This document shows, piece after piece, positions 55,309 through 63,961 of a stretch of DNA of 64,000 bases (positions are counted from its first letter, which is position 1; each line of letters begins with the position of its first letter). The DNA is from Chitinophaga lutea (GTDB lineage: Bacteria > Bacteroidota > Bacteroidia > Chitinophagales > Chitinophagaceae), in NCBI RefSeq assembly GCF_003813775.1, contig NZ_RPDH01000002.1, positions 1,860,001 to 1,924,000 on the forward strand. The letters are read 5' to 3'. The notes under the pieces are model-generated. The model was not told the origin of the DNA and ran no database searches. It saw nothing but the letters and a program-made list of their open reading frames with translations. Made by a program: the position numbers and the translations under genes.

Positions 55309-56298
55309 ATGAAAATGTTGCTTCTACTTGTCGGTATATGCATCACGGCGAGCGCCGCCGCGCAGCGCCTGGTCACCATCCAGGGCAAAGCGCAGGGCAC
55401 TTATTATATCATCAAATACCTGGGCAGCGATTCCGTATCGCTGCAACCCGATGTGGAAAGCATTTTCAGGGAAATAGACCGTTCCATGTCGCTGTACCTG
55501 CCGGGCTCCCTCATCAACCGGTTTAACAAAGGGGAACAGGTGGTGATGGACGATTATATGCGCACCGTGGTGAGGAAAGCACAGGAAGTAAGCCGCGTCA
55601 CCAACGGCCTGTTCGATATTACCGTGAAACCGCTCGTAGACCTGTGGGGCTTCGGTGTGGTGCGGCACAGCAAAGGCAGACCCTCCGCCGCAGACATCCG
55701 CAAAACGCTGGCGCTGGTCGATTACCGCCTGCTCACCCTCCGCTCCCGGTACCTCATCAAAAAGAAAGCCGGCGTGGAGATCGACTGCAACGGCATCGCG
55801 CAGGGATTCACGTCGGATGTGCTGGGCCGCTTCCTCGCGGCGCGCGGCATCCGCAATTACCTGGTGGATGTGGGCGGCGAACTCGTGGCGGCCGGGGTGA
55901 ACGCGCAGGGCAAACCCTGGAGCGTGGGTATTGAAAGGCCGGCGGGCGACAGTGCACAACAACCTGTGCAGGCCATCCTGCAGCTGAACGACCGCGCAGT
56001 GGCCACCAGCGGCAATTACCGCCGCTTCTTCGACGAAGGCGGCACCCGCTTCGCCCACACCATTCACCCGCGCACCGGCGAGGCGCTGCACAATAACATC
56101 ATCACCGTCACCGTAACGGCTCCCGACGCCATTACGGCCGACGCGTACGATAATGCGCTGATACTGCTCGGTGTGGAAGCCGGCCTGCAATTCGTACGCG
56201 ATCATCCCAAGCTGGGGCTTGGCGCCTATTACGTGTACAAAGACGCAGACGGCGCCATAAAGGAAAAATATTCACCGGGGTTCTTTCCCGCCGAATAA
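55309..56298 (+). CDS. apbE: FAD:protein FMN transferase
   Basis: 329 residues. Signal peptide (MKMLLLLVGICITASAAAQ), then the ApbE fold: MSLYLPGSLINRFNKG, VEIDCNGIAQGFTSD, YLVDVGGELVAAG, AVATSGNYRRFF and the metal-binding DAITADAYDNAL. Attaches FMN to Thr of exported flavoproteins such as NqrB/NqrC. Probably co-transcribed with the acyl-CoA dehydrogenase. Confidence 0.93.
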   Translation: MKMLLLLVGICITASAAAQRLVTIQGKAQGTYYIIKYLGSDSVSLQPDVESIFREIDRSMSLYLPGSLINRFNKGEQVVMDDYMRTVVRKAQEVSRVTNGLFDITVKPLVDLWGFGVVRHSKGRPSAADIRKTLALVDYRLLTLRSRYLIKKKAGVEIDCNGIAQGFTSDVLGRFLAARGIRNYLVDVGGELVAAGVNAQGKPWSVGIERPAGDSAQQPVQAILQLNDRAVATSGNYRRFFDEGGTRFAHTIHPRTGEALHNNIITVTVTAPDAITADAYDNALILLGVEAGLQFVRDHPKLGLGAYYVYKDADGAIKEKYSPGFFPAE

Positions 56299-56305
56299 AA
56301 AAAAT

Positions 56306-56327
56306 GGGGCCGCCATCAGGCAGCCCC
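56306..56327. terminator. Bidirectional stem-loop between convergent genes
   Basis: GGGGC (56306-56310) and GCCCC (56323-56327) with an inner GCC/GGC stem; preceded by an A-run, so it can act for the minus-strand gene at 56358 as well as for apbE. Confidence 0.65.
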
Positions 56328-56357
56328 TCTCTCTCACATGTTCCGTTATTAATTGGT

Positions 56358-56981
56358 CTACTGGATATGGAACTTCAATCCAATGTTCGCTTGTACCGAG
56401 TTAAAATTCGTGATCTCCTGCACTTTGTACGGTGCATAATTGTACTGCACGTTCGCGTTGAGCATCAGCGGTGAATATTTACCGAAAGGCACGTTGATGC
56501 CGATTTCGGGGCTCACCTGGAAGGCCCATTTATTTTCTCTTTCGACGAACTCACCCCAGAACTTCTCATAGTTCATGTTCGCCGTACCGATGCCGATGCC
56601 GCCGTAAGGGATCACTTTCGCATCCGGGCCGGCAAAGTTGTAGTGCACGGTAGCGAGGATGGGAATGGTTTGCAGCGTGTGCGTCTGTACGGCAGACACA
56701 TCTTCGCCTTTACCGGGATACACCGCGCGGGGGAACCTTTCATAAAAATCGGAGAATCCCACCTTGGCGCCGAGGCTCAGCCGGTCGTTCAGCGCATACT
56801 GGAAACCTGCGTTCCATCCGCGGAAGCTGGTTTTGCTGGCGTAGTCGCTCAGCGAGCCCAGCGGCTGCGCCACGGAATAGTTAAGATGGAATGAAAACGG
56901 CGGACGGCTGCTTTGCGCAAAAGCGCTGCTGACGCCGAGGGTGCCGACAAAAATCAATATCAATGCTTTAATACGTTTCAT
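56358..56981 (-). CDS. Outer-membrane beta-barrel protein
   Basis: 207 residues from ATG 56981, opening a signal peptide that ends SSAFAQ; an ATG at 57005 is less likely. Short OmpX/OmpW-like barrel with alternating strands (FSFHLNYSVAQPLGSL, LSLGAKVGFSDFYERF) and aromatic C-terminus (IGLKFHIQ). Probably shares a transcript with the lipoprotein gene 30 bases upstream. Confidence 0.82.
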   Translation of the reverse strand: MKRIKALILIFVGTLGVSSAFAQSSRPPFSFHLNYSVAQPLGSLSDYASKTSFRGWNAGFQYALNDRLSLGAKVGFSDFYERFPRAVYPGKGEDVSAVQTHTLQTIPILATVHYNFAGPDAKVIPYGGIGIGTANMNYEKFWGEFVERENKWAFQVSPEIGINVPFGKYSPLMLNANVQYNYAPYKVQEITNFNSVQANIGLKFHIQ

Positions 56982-57010
56982 GTTTTTACTTTTTAGCTTC
57001 ACCAATCAAT

Positions 57011-57652
57011 CTAGTTACCGGACGCCTTCAGATAGGCGCTCTGATCAAAAATCGCCTTGATCATGGCATCGAGGTTGCCGCTGTTCCATACGCCCGTCCC
57101 ACGCAGCATGGCGTTCCAAACGGCCGTCAGCTGGTTATTGTCTTTCGGCGCATTTTTCAGGTCCACCATATCAATGGCCACCGATCTTTCGTTGTAGCGG
57201 AACACCGTGTAATAAGACGGGAACCAGTAATCCCAGCCGGGGTAGCCCCAGTAACCCGTGTCCCAGTAGCCCGGCCAGCCCGTCCAGTAACCCGGGTTGT
57301 AGCTGATGGAGCTTTGGGTGGTATTGATGCGGCTGACGTTCAAAGCCAGGTCCGGCTTGGCGCTTTTATCCACCAGCGTGTACCCTCTCGCCTGCATGGA
57401 GGCTTTCAGGTTACCCAGCAGTTTCACGTCGTAATCCGTCAGTTCTTTTTTAGAATCCCGGTTGCTGATCACCGCAACTGAATCCACTATGCTAAACGTT
57501 TTGTAAGTGGTAAAATCCGCTTTCTCATCATAATTCGTTACATAAATACGGGATTCTTCTTCCGTCATGTCGTTGAGCGGTTCTTTTCTGCAACTGCTGA
57601 TTAACAGGGCGCTTACGGCAATTGCACTTAAAATCATTCCTGTTCTTTTCAT
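57011..57652 (-). CDS. DUF4136-type lipoprotein
   Basis: 213 residues from ATG 57652. Lipobox at SALLISSC. Body matches the DUF4136 pattern: DFTTYKTFSIVDSV, ALKASMQARGYTLVDK-like NLKASMQARGYTLVDKS, DLALNVSRINTTQ, then a Trp/Gly/Tyr-rich loop (YWTGWPGYWDTGYWGYPGWD), and VAIDMVDLKNAP. Membrane-anchored, function unknown. Confidence 0.85.
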   Translation of the reverse strand: MKRTGMILSAIAVSALLISSCRKEPLNDMTEEESRIYVTNYDEKADFTTYKTFSIVDSVAVISNRDSKKELTDYDVKLLGNLKASMQARGYTLVDKSAKPDLALNVSRINTTQSSISYNPGYWTGWPGYWDTGYWGYPGWDYWFPSYYTVFRYNERSVAIDMVDLKNAPKDNNQLTAVWNAMLRGTGVWNSGNLDAMIKAIFDQSAYLKASGN

Positions 57653-57995
57653 ATGTGTTAATTTTATACCCATTGTTGTTTTTGGCCGGAAGATGCGGCC
57701 CGTTTTATCCACCTCACTGCATTACTACGTTAATCTGCACAACGGGACCGGCATCGTCACTTTCACTTTCCCCACAGTTTACATTCATTGTTATCAACCG
57801 CATCTCTACACAGGTCACTCACACATCGTCATCACTTCCGACCTACATGTATGGAACGCTATAGACGCAAGAATGTTACTACCCGTTTACAGCAGAAAAG
57901 TTAAAATCGACTTAATGAAATGTTAAATCAAAAACCGCACCGGGCGCGGTGCATGGGGCATTTTTAATATATAAGGAAGGAGAAAGCGTAACAGG
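57653..57995. other. Gene-free stretch before the lipoprotein gene
   Basis: About 340 bases with no supported gene on either strand. It presumably carries the promoter of the lipoprotein operon (minus strand). A weak hairpin, GCACCG/CGGTGC, lies at 57937-57952. Confidence 0.4.
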
Positions 57996-58030
57996 ATATG
58001 TTATGCAGGGATTGCGCCTGCATAACATAT
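57996..58030 (-). terminator. 14-bp perfect stem-loop after HAD gene
   Basis: ATATGTTATGCAGG (57996-58009) and CCTGCATAACATAT (58017-58030), a perfect stem with a 7-base loop, starting 5 bases past the HAD stop. No T-run follows, so it may protect the 3' end of the mRNA as much as end it. Confidence 0.6.
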
Positions 58031-58034
58031 TACA

Positions 58035-58655
58035 TTAGTTGAGTATGCCGCGTTGGGATAATTCAGTGGAGAGTTGCGCAGGCGATTCGAACAGGATGCT
58101 TTCAATACCGAAAGCTTCCGCAGCCTGCACGTTGCGGAGGTTGTCGTCGATAAAAATAGTGCTGGATTTGTTGACGCTGTAGCGGTCGAGCAGCAGCTGG
58201 TAGAAATCCGGCTGCGGTTTGCGGATCTTTTCTTTGCCCGATACAACAATTCCATCGAACCATTGCAGGAATTCATATTCCATTAAAGCGATGGGAAATG
58301 TTTCGTTCGACCAGTTGGTGAGCGCGTAGAGTTTGAACTGGCCACTGTCTTTCAGCTGCCGCAATATCTGTACCGTACCGGGGATGGGCCCCGCGAGCAT
58401 TTCGCGCCAGCGCCCGTAAAAGGCGCGGATCTGCGCTTCGTACTGCGGATGCTGGGTCACGAGCCACTCCGTACCGTCCTGCAGACTGCGCCCCGCGTCC
58501 TGCGCTTCGTTCCAGTCCGACGTGCAGATGTTTTCGAGAAAATATTCCGTTTCTTCCGGTGTGGCAAATATCTTATGATAGAGATAACGCGGATTCCAGT
58601 CTACCAGCACGGCCCCCAGATCGAATATAACAGATTGATATGCGTGGTTTTTCAT
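58035..58655 (-). CDS. HAD-family phosphatase
   Basis: 206 residues from ATG 58655 (an ATG at 58661 is equally possible). HAD motifs: VIFDLGAVLVDWNPR (here the first Asp is followed by LG rather than xD, with a Val-Asp later), YALTNWSNETFP, KPQPDFYQLL and FIDDNLRNVQAA. Close to the FCP1/YihX-like subgroup that acts on sugar phosphates. Substrate unknown. Confidence 0.88.
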   Translation of the reverse strand: MKNHAYQSVIFDLGAVLVDWNPRYLYHKIFATPEETEYFLENICTSDWNEAQDAGRSLQDGTEWLVTQHPQYEAQIRAFYGRWREMLAGPIPGTVQILRQLKDSGQFKLYALTNWSNETFPIALMEYEFLQWFDGIVVSGKEKIRKPQPDFYQLLLDRYSVNKSSTIFIDDNLRNVQAAEAFGIESILFESPAQLSTELSQRGILN

Positions 58656-58713
58656 GGCCATAAATGTAAACTGCCGAAAATTAGTTTCCAAGCATTTATA
58701 TAGAAATATTTTA

Positions 58714-60009
58714 TCAACTATCTAGCAGTGCTTCCGCTGCATCATCGAGCAGCTGGAGGTCTACCGAATCGCTGCCCGCGATGCCTTCGATGGAACCTTT
58801 GATGTGGGCGGCGTTGAGCAGCACTTTTTCCAGTTGTTTCTCCCGCGCTTTCCAGAGTTTTTCCATGGCTTCGCGTTCTTTCTGGATAGACATTTTCATG
58901 GAGCGGAAACCCTCGCGGATGGCGCTCCACTGTTCCGCGAACTCGCCACTGGTAAGGTAGTGGTACAGCAACTGCATTTTGTCGCCTTTGTTATCCTGCG
59001 AGCGGGTGATGTTGTACACTTTAAGGATGGCGTCGCGTAATACGTACGTAAGGCTTTTCACTTCATGGAAAGAGCAGATCCAGACGCCGTCTTTTTCCCC
59101 GAAGCGGTCCATTTCCTTCGGCATGGTCTGCGTCACGAGCACTGCTACATCAGCTCCCTGGCTGCGCATATCGGCCTTGAGTTTTTCTATCCACTCTTTT
59201 TCGAACCCTTTGGTCCGTTTGCTTTCATAAATGATTTTGCCGCATTCCTGTCCGAACTGGTTGCGCACCGTCTGGATGCAGTCCGCGCCGCGCACGCCTT
59301 TGCCTACTTCGGAAATGGCGTCGAAGGGGAAGTTGCTGCGCAGCATTTCTTCCAGCGCCAGTTCCTGTACTTCACCCTGAAGCTGCATGGAGCCCTGCTC
59401 CGCGCGGCGGCGCATTTCTTCCGCGAGGCGGCGCTGGTCTTCCAGCTGCTTTTCCATCTCCTTCAGCTTCATCTGGTACTCCGTGTCTTTGAGGCTGTTG
59501 CGCTCCGACTCTTCGCGGCGGATCTGTTCCATCAGTTTGGAGCGTTCTTCCATCAGTTGCTTTTGCAGGCGAAGGTCCAGTTCCTCTTCCTTGTTCTGCA
59601 GCTCCTGCGTTTTGCGGAGGAACTCCAGCTGGGCGAGGCGGGCTTCTTTGAGTTTCTCTTCGTTTTCCTGCTGCGCCTCCCGCATCATGCGGATCTGGTT
59701 CTCAAAGTCGGCCGTCAGGTCTTTGCGGATATTGTCCGACAGGGATTCCTGCAATTTTATCTTTTCCGCCTGAAGGCGTTTGTTGAGCTCTTCTTCCTGC
59801 TGGCGGCGTTCGTCGAGGATGCGTTGCTTTTCGAGGGCAATCTGCTGACGCTGCTGCTCCACTTCGTTTTTTTGCGCCTGGAGGCCATCCTGCTGCTTGC
59901 GCCATTCCACCGCCATTTTCGCGCGCATTTCCTTCTGGATATCCGCGGCAATGGCGTCTTCCATCACAAACAGGTGTTTGCAGCTCGGACAAGTGATCGT
60001 AGTTCCCAT
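58714..60009 (-). CDS. DUF2130 coiled-coil protein
   Basis: 431 residues. N-terminal half-zinc ribbon (TCPSCKHLFVMEDAIAADIQ), a coiled coil from about 25 to 230 rich in Gln, Glu, Lys and Arg, and a C-terminal DUF2130 domain (NFPFDAISEVGKGVRGADCIQ, QECGKIIYESKRTKGFEKEW) with a nuclease-like IIYESKRTK core. DUF2130 has been linked to restriction-nuclease-like folds; function unproven. A consensus promoter lies just upstream. Confidence 0.88.
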   Translation of the reverse strand: MGTTITCPSCKHLFVMEDAIAADIQKEMRAKMAVEWRKQQDGLQAQKNEVEQQRQQIALEKQRILDERRQQEEELNKRLQAEKIKLQESLSDNIRKDLTADFENQIRMMREAQQENEEKLKEARLAQLEFLRKTQELQNKEEELDLRLQKQLMEERSKLMEQIRREESERNSLKDTEYQMKLKEMEKQLEDQRRLAEEMRRRAEQGSMQLQGEVQELALEEMLRSNFPFDAISEVGKGVRGADCIQTVRNQFGQECGKIIYESKRTKGFEKEWIEKLKADMRSQGADVAVLVTQTMPKEMDRFGEKDGVWICSFHEVKSLTYVLRDAILKVYNITRSQDNKGDKMQLLYHYLTSGEFAEQWSAIREGFRSMKMSIQKEREAMEKLWKAREKQLEKVLLNAAHIKGSIEGIAGSDSVDLQLLDDAAEALLDS

Positions 60010-60074
60010 AATTCACATGATTATACGCAAAAAAATAAATTTCTGTCTGCACTACGCATTCTATTTGCGTGCTA

Positions 60075-60105
60075 CAAAGTTACTCCATTTTGATTCTTGC
60101 TCAAA
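60075..60105 (-). promoter_or_regulatory. Consensus Bacteroidota promoter for the DUF2130 gene
   Basis: On the minus strand, TTTG (60102-60105), a 19-base spacer and TAACTTTG (60075-60082). Transcription would start near 60068, about 60 bases before the start codon at 60009. Confidence 0.8.
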
Positions 60106-60249
60106 AAACGCCCAAAACCTGACATATTCTATGATTCAGCCGATAAATTACCAGGGTAATTTTCAGGTTATTGCGGGCCTTCGTGATAATTTTGAGAACA
60201 GGATTTGACTTTTAGATTTTGGTAGAAATTCAATGACACAAAACCAAAA

Positions 60250-60467
60250 AACCGGCTATTCCTGGCCGGTTCCAACAAGCTCAATCAGTATGGACGGATT
60301 CATACTTCAGGGATATCGAATGGTTTTCAACCGGCCTGCTTTTTAAGGCGGGCTTTTTTCTACTCTCAGGCAGCAGGACCGCTGCCGGATTTTGGGGTTA
60401 TACAAGCTCTTGACGGGCTGCACATGGTAATCATACAGACCTGCCAGTTTTGGCGGGTCTTTTTTTA
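60250..60467 (+). terminator. Four stem-loops, two with T-runs
   Basis: Stems: AACCGGC/GCCGGTT (60250-60271), GCCTGC/GCGGGC (60334-60354, then T-run to 60359), GGCAGC/GCTGCC (60369-60386) and GACCTGCC/GGCGGGTC (60438-60459, then seven T to 60466). The second and fourth look like copies of one terminator, each with a T-G wobble. They shield the toxin-antitoxin pair from read-through. Otherwise 60110-60500 has no gene. Confidence 0.65.
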
Positions 60468-60501
60468 CAAAGGACATTGCAAAAATAAATATTTCAGATG
60501 C

Positions 60502-60533
60502 GTTACCAAAATGGTAACATTTACATATCTTTG
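60502..60533 (+). promoter_or_regulatory. higBA promoter with operator
   Basis: GTTACC (60502-60507), spacer AAAAT, GGTAAC (60513-60518) is a perfect inverted repeat placed where the -33 element should be; the -7 box TATCTTTG is at 60526-60533 and the toxin start at 60547. This is the layout of antitoxin-repressed toxin-antitoxin promoters. Confidence 0.75.
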
Positions 60534-60546
60534 AAAACAGAGACCG

Positions 60547-60864
60547 ATGAGGGTAATTAAAGTGAGAACACTTTTGAAATACTACGAGGAATATCCACAG
60601 GCAACACAGGCACTGCTATCGTGGTATGAGGAAGCAGAGATGGCTACATGGGACAATCCGCATGAGTTGAAAGAAAAATACAGGAGTGCCTCTATTATTT
60701 CGGACAAACGGGTGGTATTTAATATTCACGGAAACAGATACAGGTTGATCGTAGATGTCGAATACCGCCTTAAAATCATTTTTATCGTATGGTTTGGCCC
60801 CCACGAACAATACAATAAAATCGATGTTAAAAAAGTACGCTATGTTAAGACCAATAAAGAATAA
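60547..60864 (+). CDS. higB: HigB-type mRNA interferase toxin
   Basis: 105 residues of the RelE/HigB fold: a helical start (LLKYYEEYPQATQALLSWYEE), then a beta-sheet with RVVFNIHGNRYRLIVDVEYRLKI and IVWFGPHEQYNKID. HigB toxins cut mRNA on the ribosome. The toxin-first order, overlap with the antitoxin and the upstream operator all fit the HigBA type. Confidence 0.9.
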   Translation: MRVIKVRTLLKYYEEYPQATQALLSWYEEAEMATWDNPHELKEKYRSASIISDKRVVFNIHGNRYRLIVDVEYRLKIIFIVWFGPHEQYNKIDVKKVRYVKTNKE

Positions 60865-61201
60865 CGCACAGTATGAAGATGCACTCGAGAGAGCGTATAC
60901 GCTGATGCAAAAAAAACTGAAACCTGATTCAAAGGAATCGGACGAACTGGAAATTTTGTCGATTCTGATCAAAGTTTACGAGAAAGAACATTACCCCATC
61001 CCCAAACCAGATCCTATCGAAGCCATCAAATTCAGGATGGAGCAAATGAATATGTCTGAAGGGGAGCTGGCAGGCATTTTAGGCTACCGATCCCGCAAAT
61101 CTGAAATCCTTTCGGGAAAGAGAAAACTCAGTTTATCGATGATACGGCGGTTAAATGAGGTATTGCATATTCCTGCCGAGATTTTAATCCAGCCTTATTG
61201 A
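60842..61201 (+). CDS. higA: HigA-type antitoxin
   Basis: 119 residues from ATG 60842, inside the last 23 bases of the toxin gene; the frame is open upstream but only under the toxin. N-terminal toxin-binding half (MLRPIKNNAQYEDALERA), then an Xre-type helix-turn-helix (MSEGELAGILGYRSRKSEIL ... SLSMIRRLNEVLHIP). It should bind the GTTACC-N5-GGTAAC site upstream. Confidence 0.9.
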   Translation: MLRPIKNNAQYEDALERAYTLMQKKLKPDSKESDELEILSILIKVYEKEHYPIPKPDPIEAIKFRMEQMNMSEGELAGILGYRSRKSEILSGKRKLSLSMIRRLNEVLHIPAEILIQPY

Positions 61202-61263
61202 TATCCCACAGATAGACACTCCCGAATACTGTAAACGAATGCATTCATAGTACTCCGGATGTA

Positions 61264-61854
61264 TCACCGGCCGATGGTTGCATGCCGCCAGATCGCAATG
61301 ATGTTGGTATCAGCATGATCTTCGCCCGGATTGTTTTCGAAAAGGCGCTTTTGGATATCTTTCGCACTTGTAAAATCGGCTATCAATCCTTTTGCATTCA
61401 GATCCGCACGCGAAAATGTTTCTTCGAACCCACCGCAATTTGACAACGCACTGGTTTCAAAATACTGATCAAGCAGATCATAACCCATAAATTCATAGCC
61501 ATCCAGCGGAATATCGCGGCATTCCCTGCCGGGCTCAATTACAATAGCCAGTAAATTAAAACGGGTACGTGCTTTCATCCTGCGAAACACATATTCCGAT
61601 GATCTGAAGAAACTGGTTTCGCGGTAGTTCACAGTAAAAACAAATTCCCAGTCTTCGGCATTGTCACGGTCGGGCTCCACCAAGATCTCATTCAGTGAAT
61701 AGTCCACCGATACCAATTCTGTCAGATGCGTCAGTTTACTCCATTCAACGTATTCTCGCCACGCAAGCCCTTCCGAGTCACAGGTCGGATCATATATGCC
61801 ACGGGCGGTGTATAGGAATGTCATGGGCCCGGGAGTGTCTTCAATTTGCTGCAT
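61264..61854 (-). CDS. Hypothetical protein
   Basis: 196 residues, soluble, acidic, no signal peptide. It has a mixed alpha/beta character (MTFLYTARGIYDPTCDSEG, FEETFSRADLNAKGLIADF). I do not recognise a family. It stands between a toxin-antitoxin pair and a duplicated accessory block, with lower GC than the core genes, which hints at an accessory or immunity-type protein; this is not more than a guess. Confidence 0.6.
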   Translation of the reverse strand: MQQIEDTPGPMTFLYTARGIYDPTCDSEGLAWREYVEWSKLTHLTELVSVDYSLNEILVEPDRDNAEDWEFVFTVNYRETSFFRSSEYVFRRMKARTRFNLLAIVIEPGRECRDIPLDGYEFMGYDLLDQYFETSALSNCGGFEETFSRADLNAKGLIADFTSAKDIQKRLFENNPGEDHADTNIIAIWRHATIGR

Positions 61855-61939
61855 CAGTCAAATTTACAGGAAAAACAACATACCGCAGATCTCCGCTAAA
61901 ACAGGAAAGCCCGGCATTCAACGAGGCCATTTCACCCTT

Positions 61940-62485
61940 CTATTTTATTTCGCCCAACACGATCTTCTGCTCTTTCTCCGCGCGCCCGGGCATATAATAA
62001 GCAATGCCTGTGACTTCTTTAGGCAACAGGTACACCTGATTAAAGGTTTTTGCAGAATCAGGTTTGAGATGTTGCATAAATAAACCATAACCGTCGGCCA
62101 ATATGGTTTCCGGTCTGTCGAAATTGTAATCCTTGCCATTGTAGCTGATGTGTATCTCTCCGTCTGCGATCAGCCTGCTTTCTGCATCGATGTTTTTATA
62201 AGTAACATTAAACACCAGCAGCTTCGAATCATCACCTACCGTTATGTCTGCTACTACACTACCTGTATTCAACGACTGAACCACCTCCACTTTATTGACA
62301 GTCACCTCAAAATGGCCGGTTTTCAATATCTGCCCTACAGTGGGATATGCCGGTTTGGAAACGGCGTCTTTATTTCTTCCTATATTGACAATTACGCCGA
62401 TAACTATAATTATAATGACGGTTACGATCAGGATGACCTTGCCAATTCCGGATTTCTTTCCAGGCCGATTTGCAGTAGTGCTCAT
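61940..62485 (-). CDS. Membrane-anchored DUF4352-like protein
   Basis: 181 residues from ATG 62485 (the frame is open to 62584 but those residues look like read-through). A membrane helix (VILIVTVIIIIVIGVIV, about 15-33) anchors an exported beta-sandwich (FEVTVNKVEVVQSLN, KLLVFNVTYKNIDAES, ISYNGKDYNFDR). That is the layout of DUF4352/telomeric-repeat-like exported proteins. A decayed partial copy lies at 63556-63773. Confidence 0.7.
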   Translation of the reverse strand: MSTTANRPGKKSGIGKVILIVTVIIIIVIGVIVNIGRNKDAVSKPAYPTVGQILKTGHFEVTVNKVEVVQSLNTGSVVADITVGDDSKLLVFNVTYKNIDAESRLIADGEIHISYNGKDYNFDRPETILADGYGLFMQHLKPDSAKTFNQVYLLPKEVTGIAYYMPGRAEKEQKIVLGEIK

Positions 62486-62656
62486 GGGGATTTCTAATAA
62501 TGAGGGACAAATATACACCGGGGATCCTATAAAAGCAGCAAGCCCGCAAAATATGCACATCTCACCTACCAAACAAACTGCCATTTACAGTCAATTTATA
62601 GCATTTGATCAAGTGGTTGCAAAGTGATACTTTTGCCATGTTATTTACCATATGAT

Positions 62657-63445
62657 ATGTCAATAGAATTACAGAAAATCCAGGAATCTCTGGCTTCCAT
62701 AAAGGAGAAAATCGTCCAACATAAAGTTTACAGGATCATTAGCACAATAGAAGATCTGAGGATTTTCATGCGCTTCCATGTATATGCGGTCTGGGATTTT
62801 ATGTCTTTGTTAAAAGCACTTCAGATCAACCTGACCTGCACCACTTTGCCCTGGTTCCCCGTTGGATCAGGTACTACAAGGGCATTGATCAATGAGATTG
62901 TCGCTGGCGAGGAATCCGATGTAGATGCCTCGGGCAACAAAAAAAGTCATTTTGAAATGTACCTCGATGCCATGGAACAATGCGGTGCTGACACCTCTGA
63001 GATCAGAAATTTTATACGGGCGTTGCAATCGGGCCAGACGCTTGACCAGGCCTTTACCTCGGCGGGTACGCCGATGGAAGCCAGGGAATTTGTAAATTTT
63101 ACTTTTTCGGTCATCAATAGTGGTAAAACATACAATGCGGCAGCGGCTTTTACGTTTGGCCGCGAAGACCTGATCCCGAATATGTTTCACGCAATGGTGA
63201 CTGATCTGAACGAACAGTTATCCGGGCAGATATCTTTATTTAAATATTACCTCGACAGGCATATTGAAGTGGATGGCGGGCACCATAGCCACCTTGCACT
63301 CGAAATGACAGCAGCGTTATGCAACCAAAGTATTGCCAACTGGCAAGAAGCGGAAGTATGCAGCAAGGAATCCCTGAACCAGCGCCTCAAATTATGGGAT
63401 GGCGTGTACAATGAGATCATAAAAAGCAAGCATGCTGTAAGCTGA
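62657..63445 (+). CDS. DUF3050 protein, heme-oxygenase-like fold
   Basis: 262 residues from ATG 62657. DUF3050 signature elements: HKVYRIISTIEDLRIFMRFHVYAVWDFMSLLKAL near the start with the His/Glu helix, EIVAGEESDVDASG, HFEMYLDAMEQCG and a late ISLFKYYLDRHIEVDGGHHSHLA. The fold is a heme-oxygenase-like helical bundle with candidate di-metal ligands (H, E, H). Function unknown; flanked by two copies of the DUF4352 region. Confidence 0.85.
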   Translation: MSIELQKIQESLASIKEKIVQHKVYRIISTIEDLRIFMRFHVYAVWDFMSLLKALQINLTCTTLPWFPVGSGTTRALINEIVAGEESDVDASGNKKSHFEMYLDAMEQCGADTSEIRNFIRALQSGQTLDQAFTSAGTPMEAREFVNFTFSVINSGKTYNAAAAFTFGREDLIPNMFHAMVTDLNEQLSGQISLFKYYLDRHIEVDGGHHSHLALEMTAALCNQSIANWQEAEVCSKESLNQRLKLWDGVYNEIIKSKHAVS

Positions 63446-63452
63446 CTTCCGG

Positions 63453-63517
63453 GACTGTAAAATAAACTGTGTGAAAGGTCAAAAATCAGGACCTTAAAAA
63501 CAATTTATTTTACAGTC
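63453..63517. mobile_element. 65-bp inverted-repeat element (MITE-like or IS remnant)
   Basis: Perfect 14-base terminal inverted repeats GACTGTAAAATAAA (63453-63466) and TTTATTTTACAGTC (63504-63517) around 37 bases that include an inner GGTC/GACC stem. The ends resemble those of some insertion sequences (GACTGT...CTGTGTGAAA), but no transposase is present and no clear target duplication flanks it. Confidence 0.55.
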
Positions 63518-63555
63518 TTATCGTAATGATAAATCAATACACAGAAATATCACAT

Positions 63556-63773
63556 GTTCAGCGACTGCACTACCTCCACTTTATTGACCGTCACCTCAAA
63601 ATGAACCGGTTTTCAATACCTGCCCTACAGTGGGATACGCAGGTTGGGGAACAGCATCTTTATTTCCGCCCAAATTGATAATTAAGCCAATAATTACAAT
63701 AACTGCAATCGAGATCAGGATAATTTTTGCCAGGTCCGAATTTCTTTTTAGGCTGATTAAAGGCAGTGTTCAT
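63556..63773 (-). pseudogene. Decayed partial copy of the DUF4352-like gene
   Basis: The minus strand from ATG 63773 copies the first 73 codons of the gene at 61940-62485 (same stretches around the membrane helix, PAYPTVGQ and the strand before VVQSLN). Two single-base insertions break the frame, one after the GlyLys codons and one near FEVTV, and similarity stops at about 63556. Similarity also runs upstream into the promoter (to about 63815). Confidence 0.8.
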
Positions 63774-63961
63774 GGAATATTTTATAATCGGCAAAATATA
63801 CACCTGGGGAGCCAACAAAAACAAAAAAACACGAACAATACGCGCATTTTTTCCCGGGTGCGCTATAAAACTCTTAACGTATCACTGTCAACACAAAAGG
63901 GGCGCTGAATGAATTCAAAAGAGCCATCATATTTATTTGCCCTCTTTATGATATATACGCT

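Noticed and set aside
59065..60093. 342-codon plus-strand frame opposite the DUF2130 gene
   Set aside because: Phe/Leu-rich mirror of a coiled coil; the minus strand has the promoter and DUF2130 motifs.
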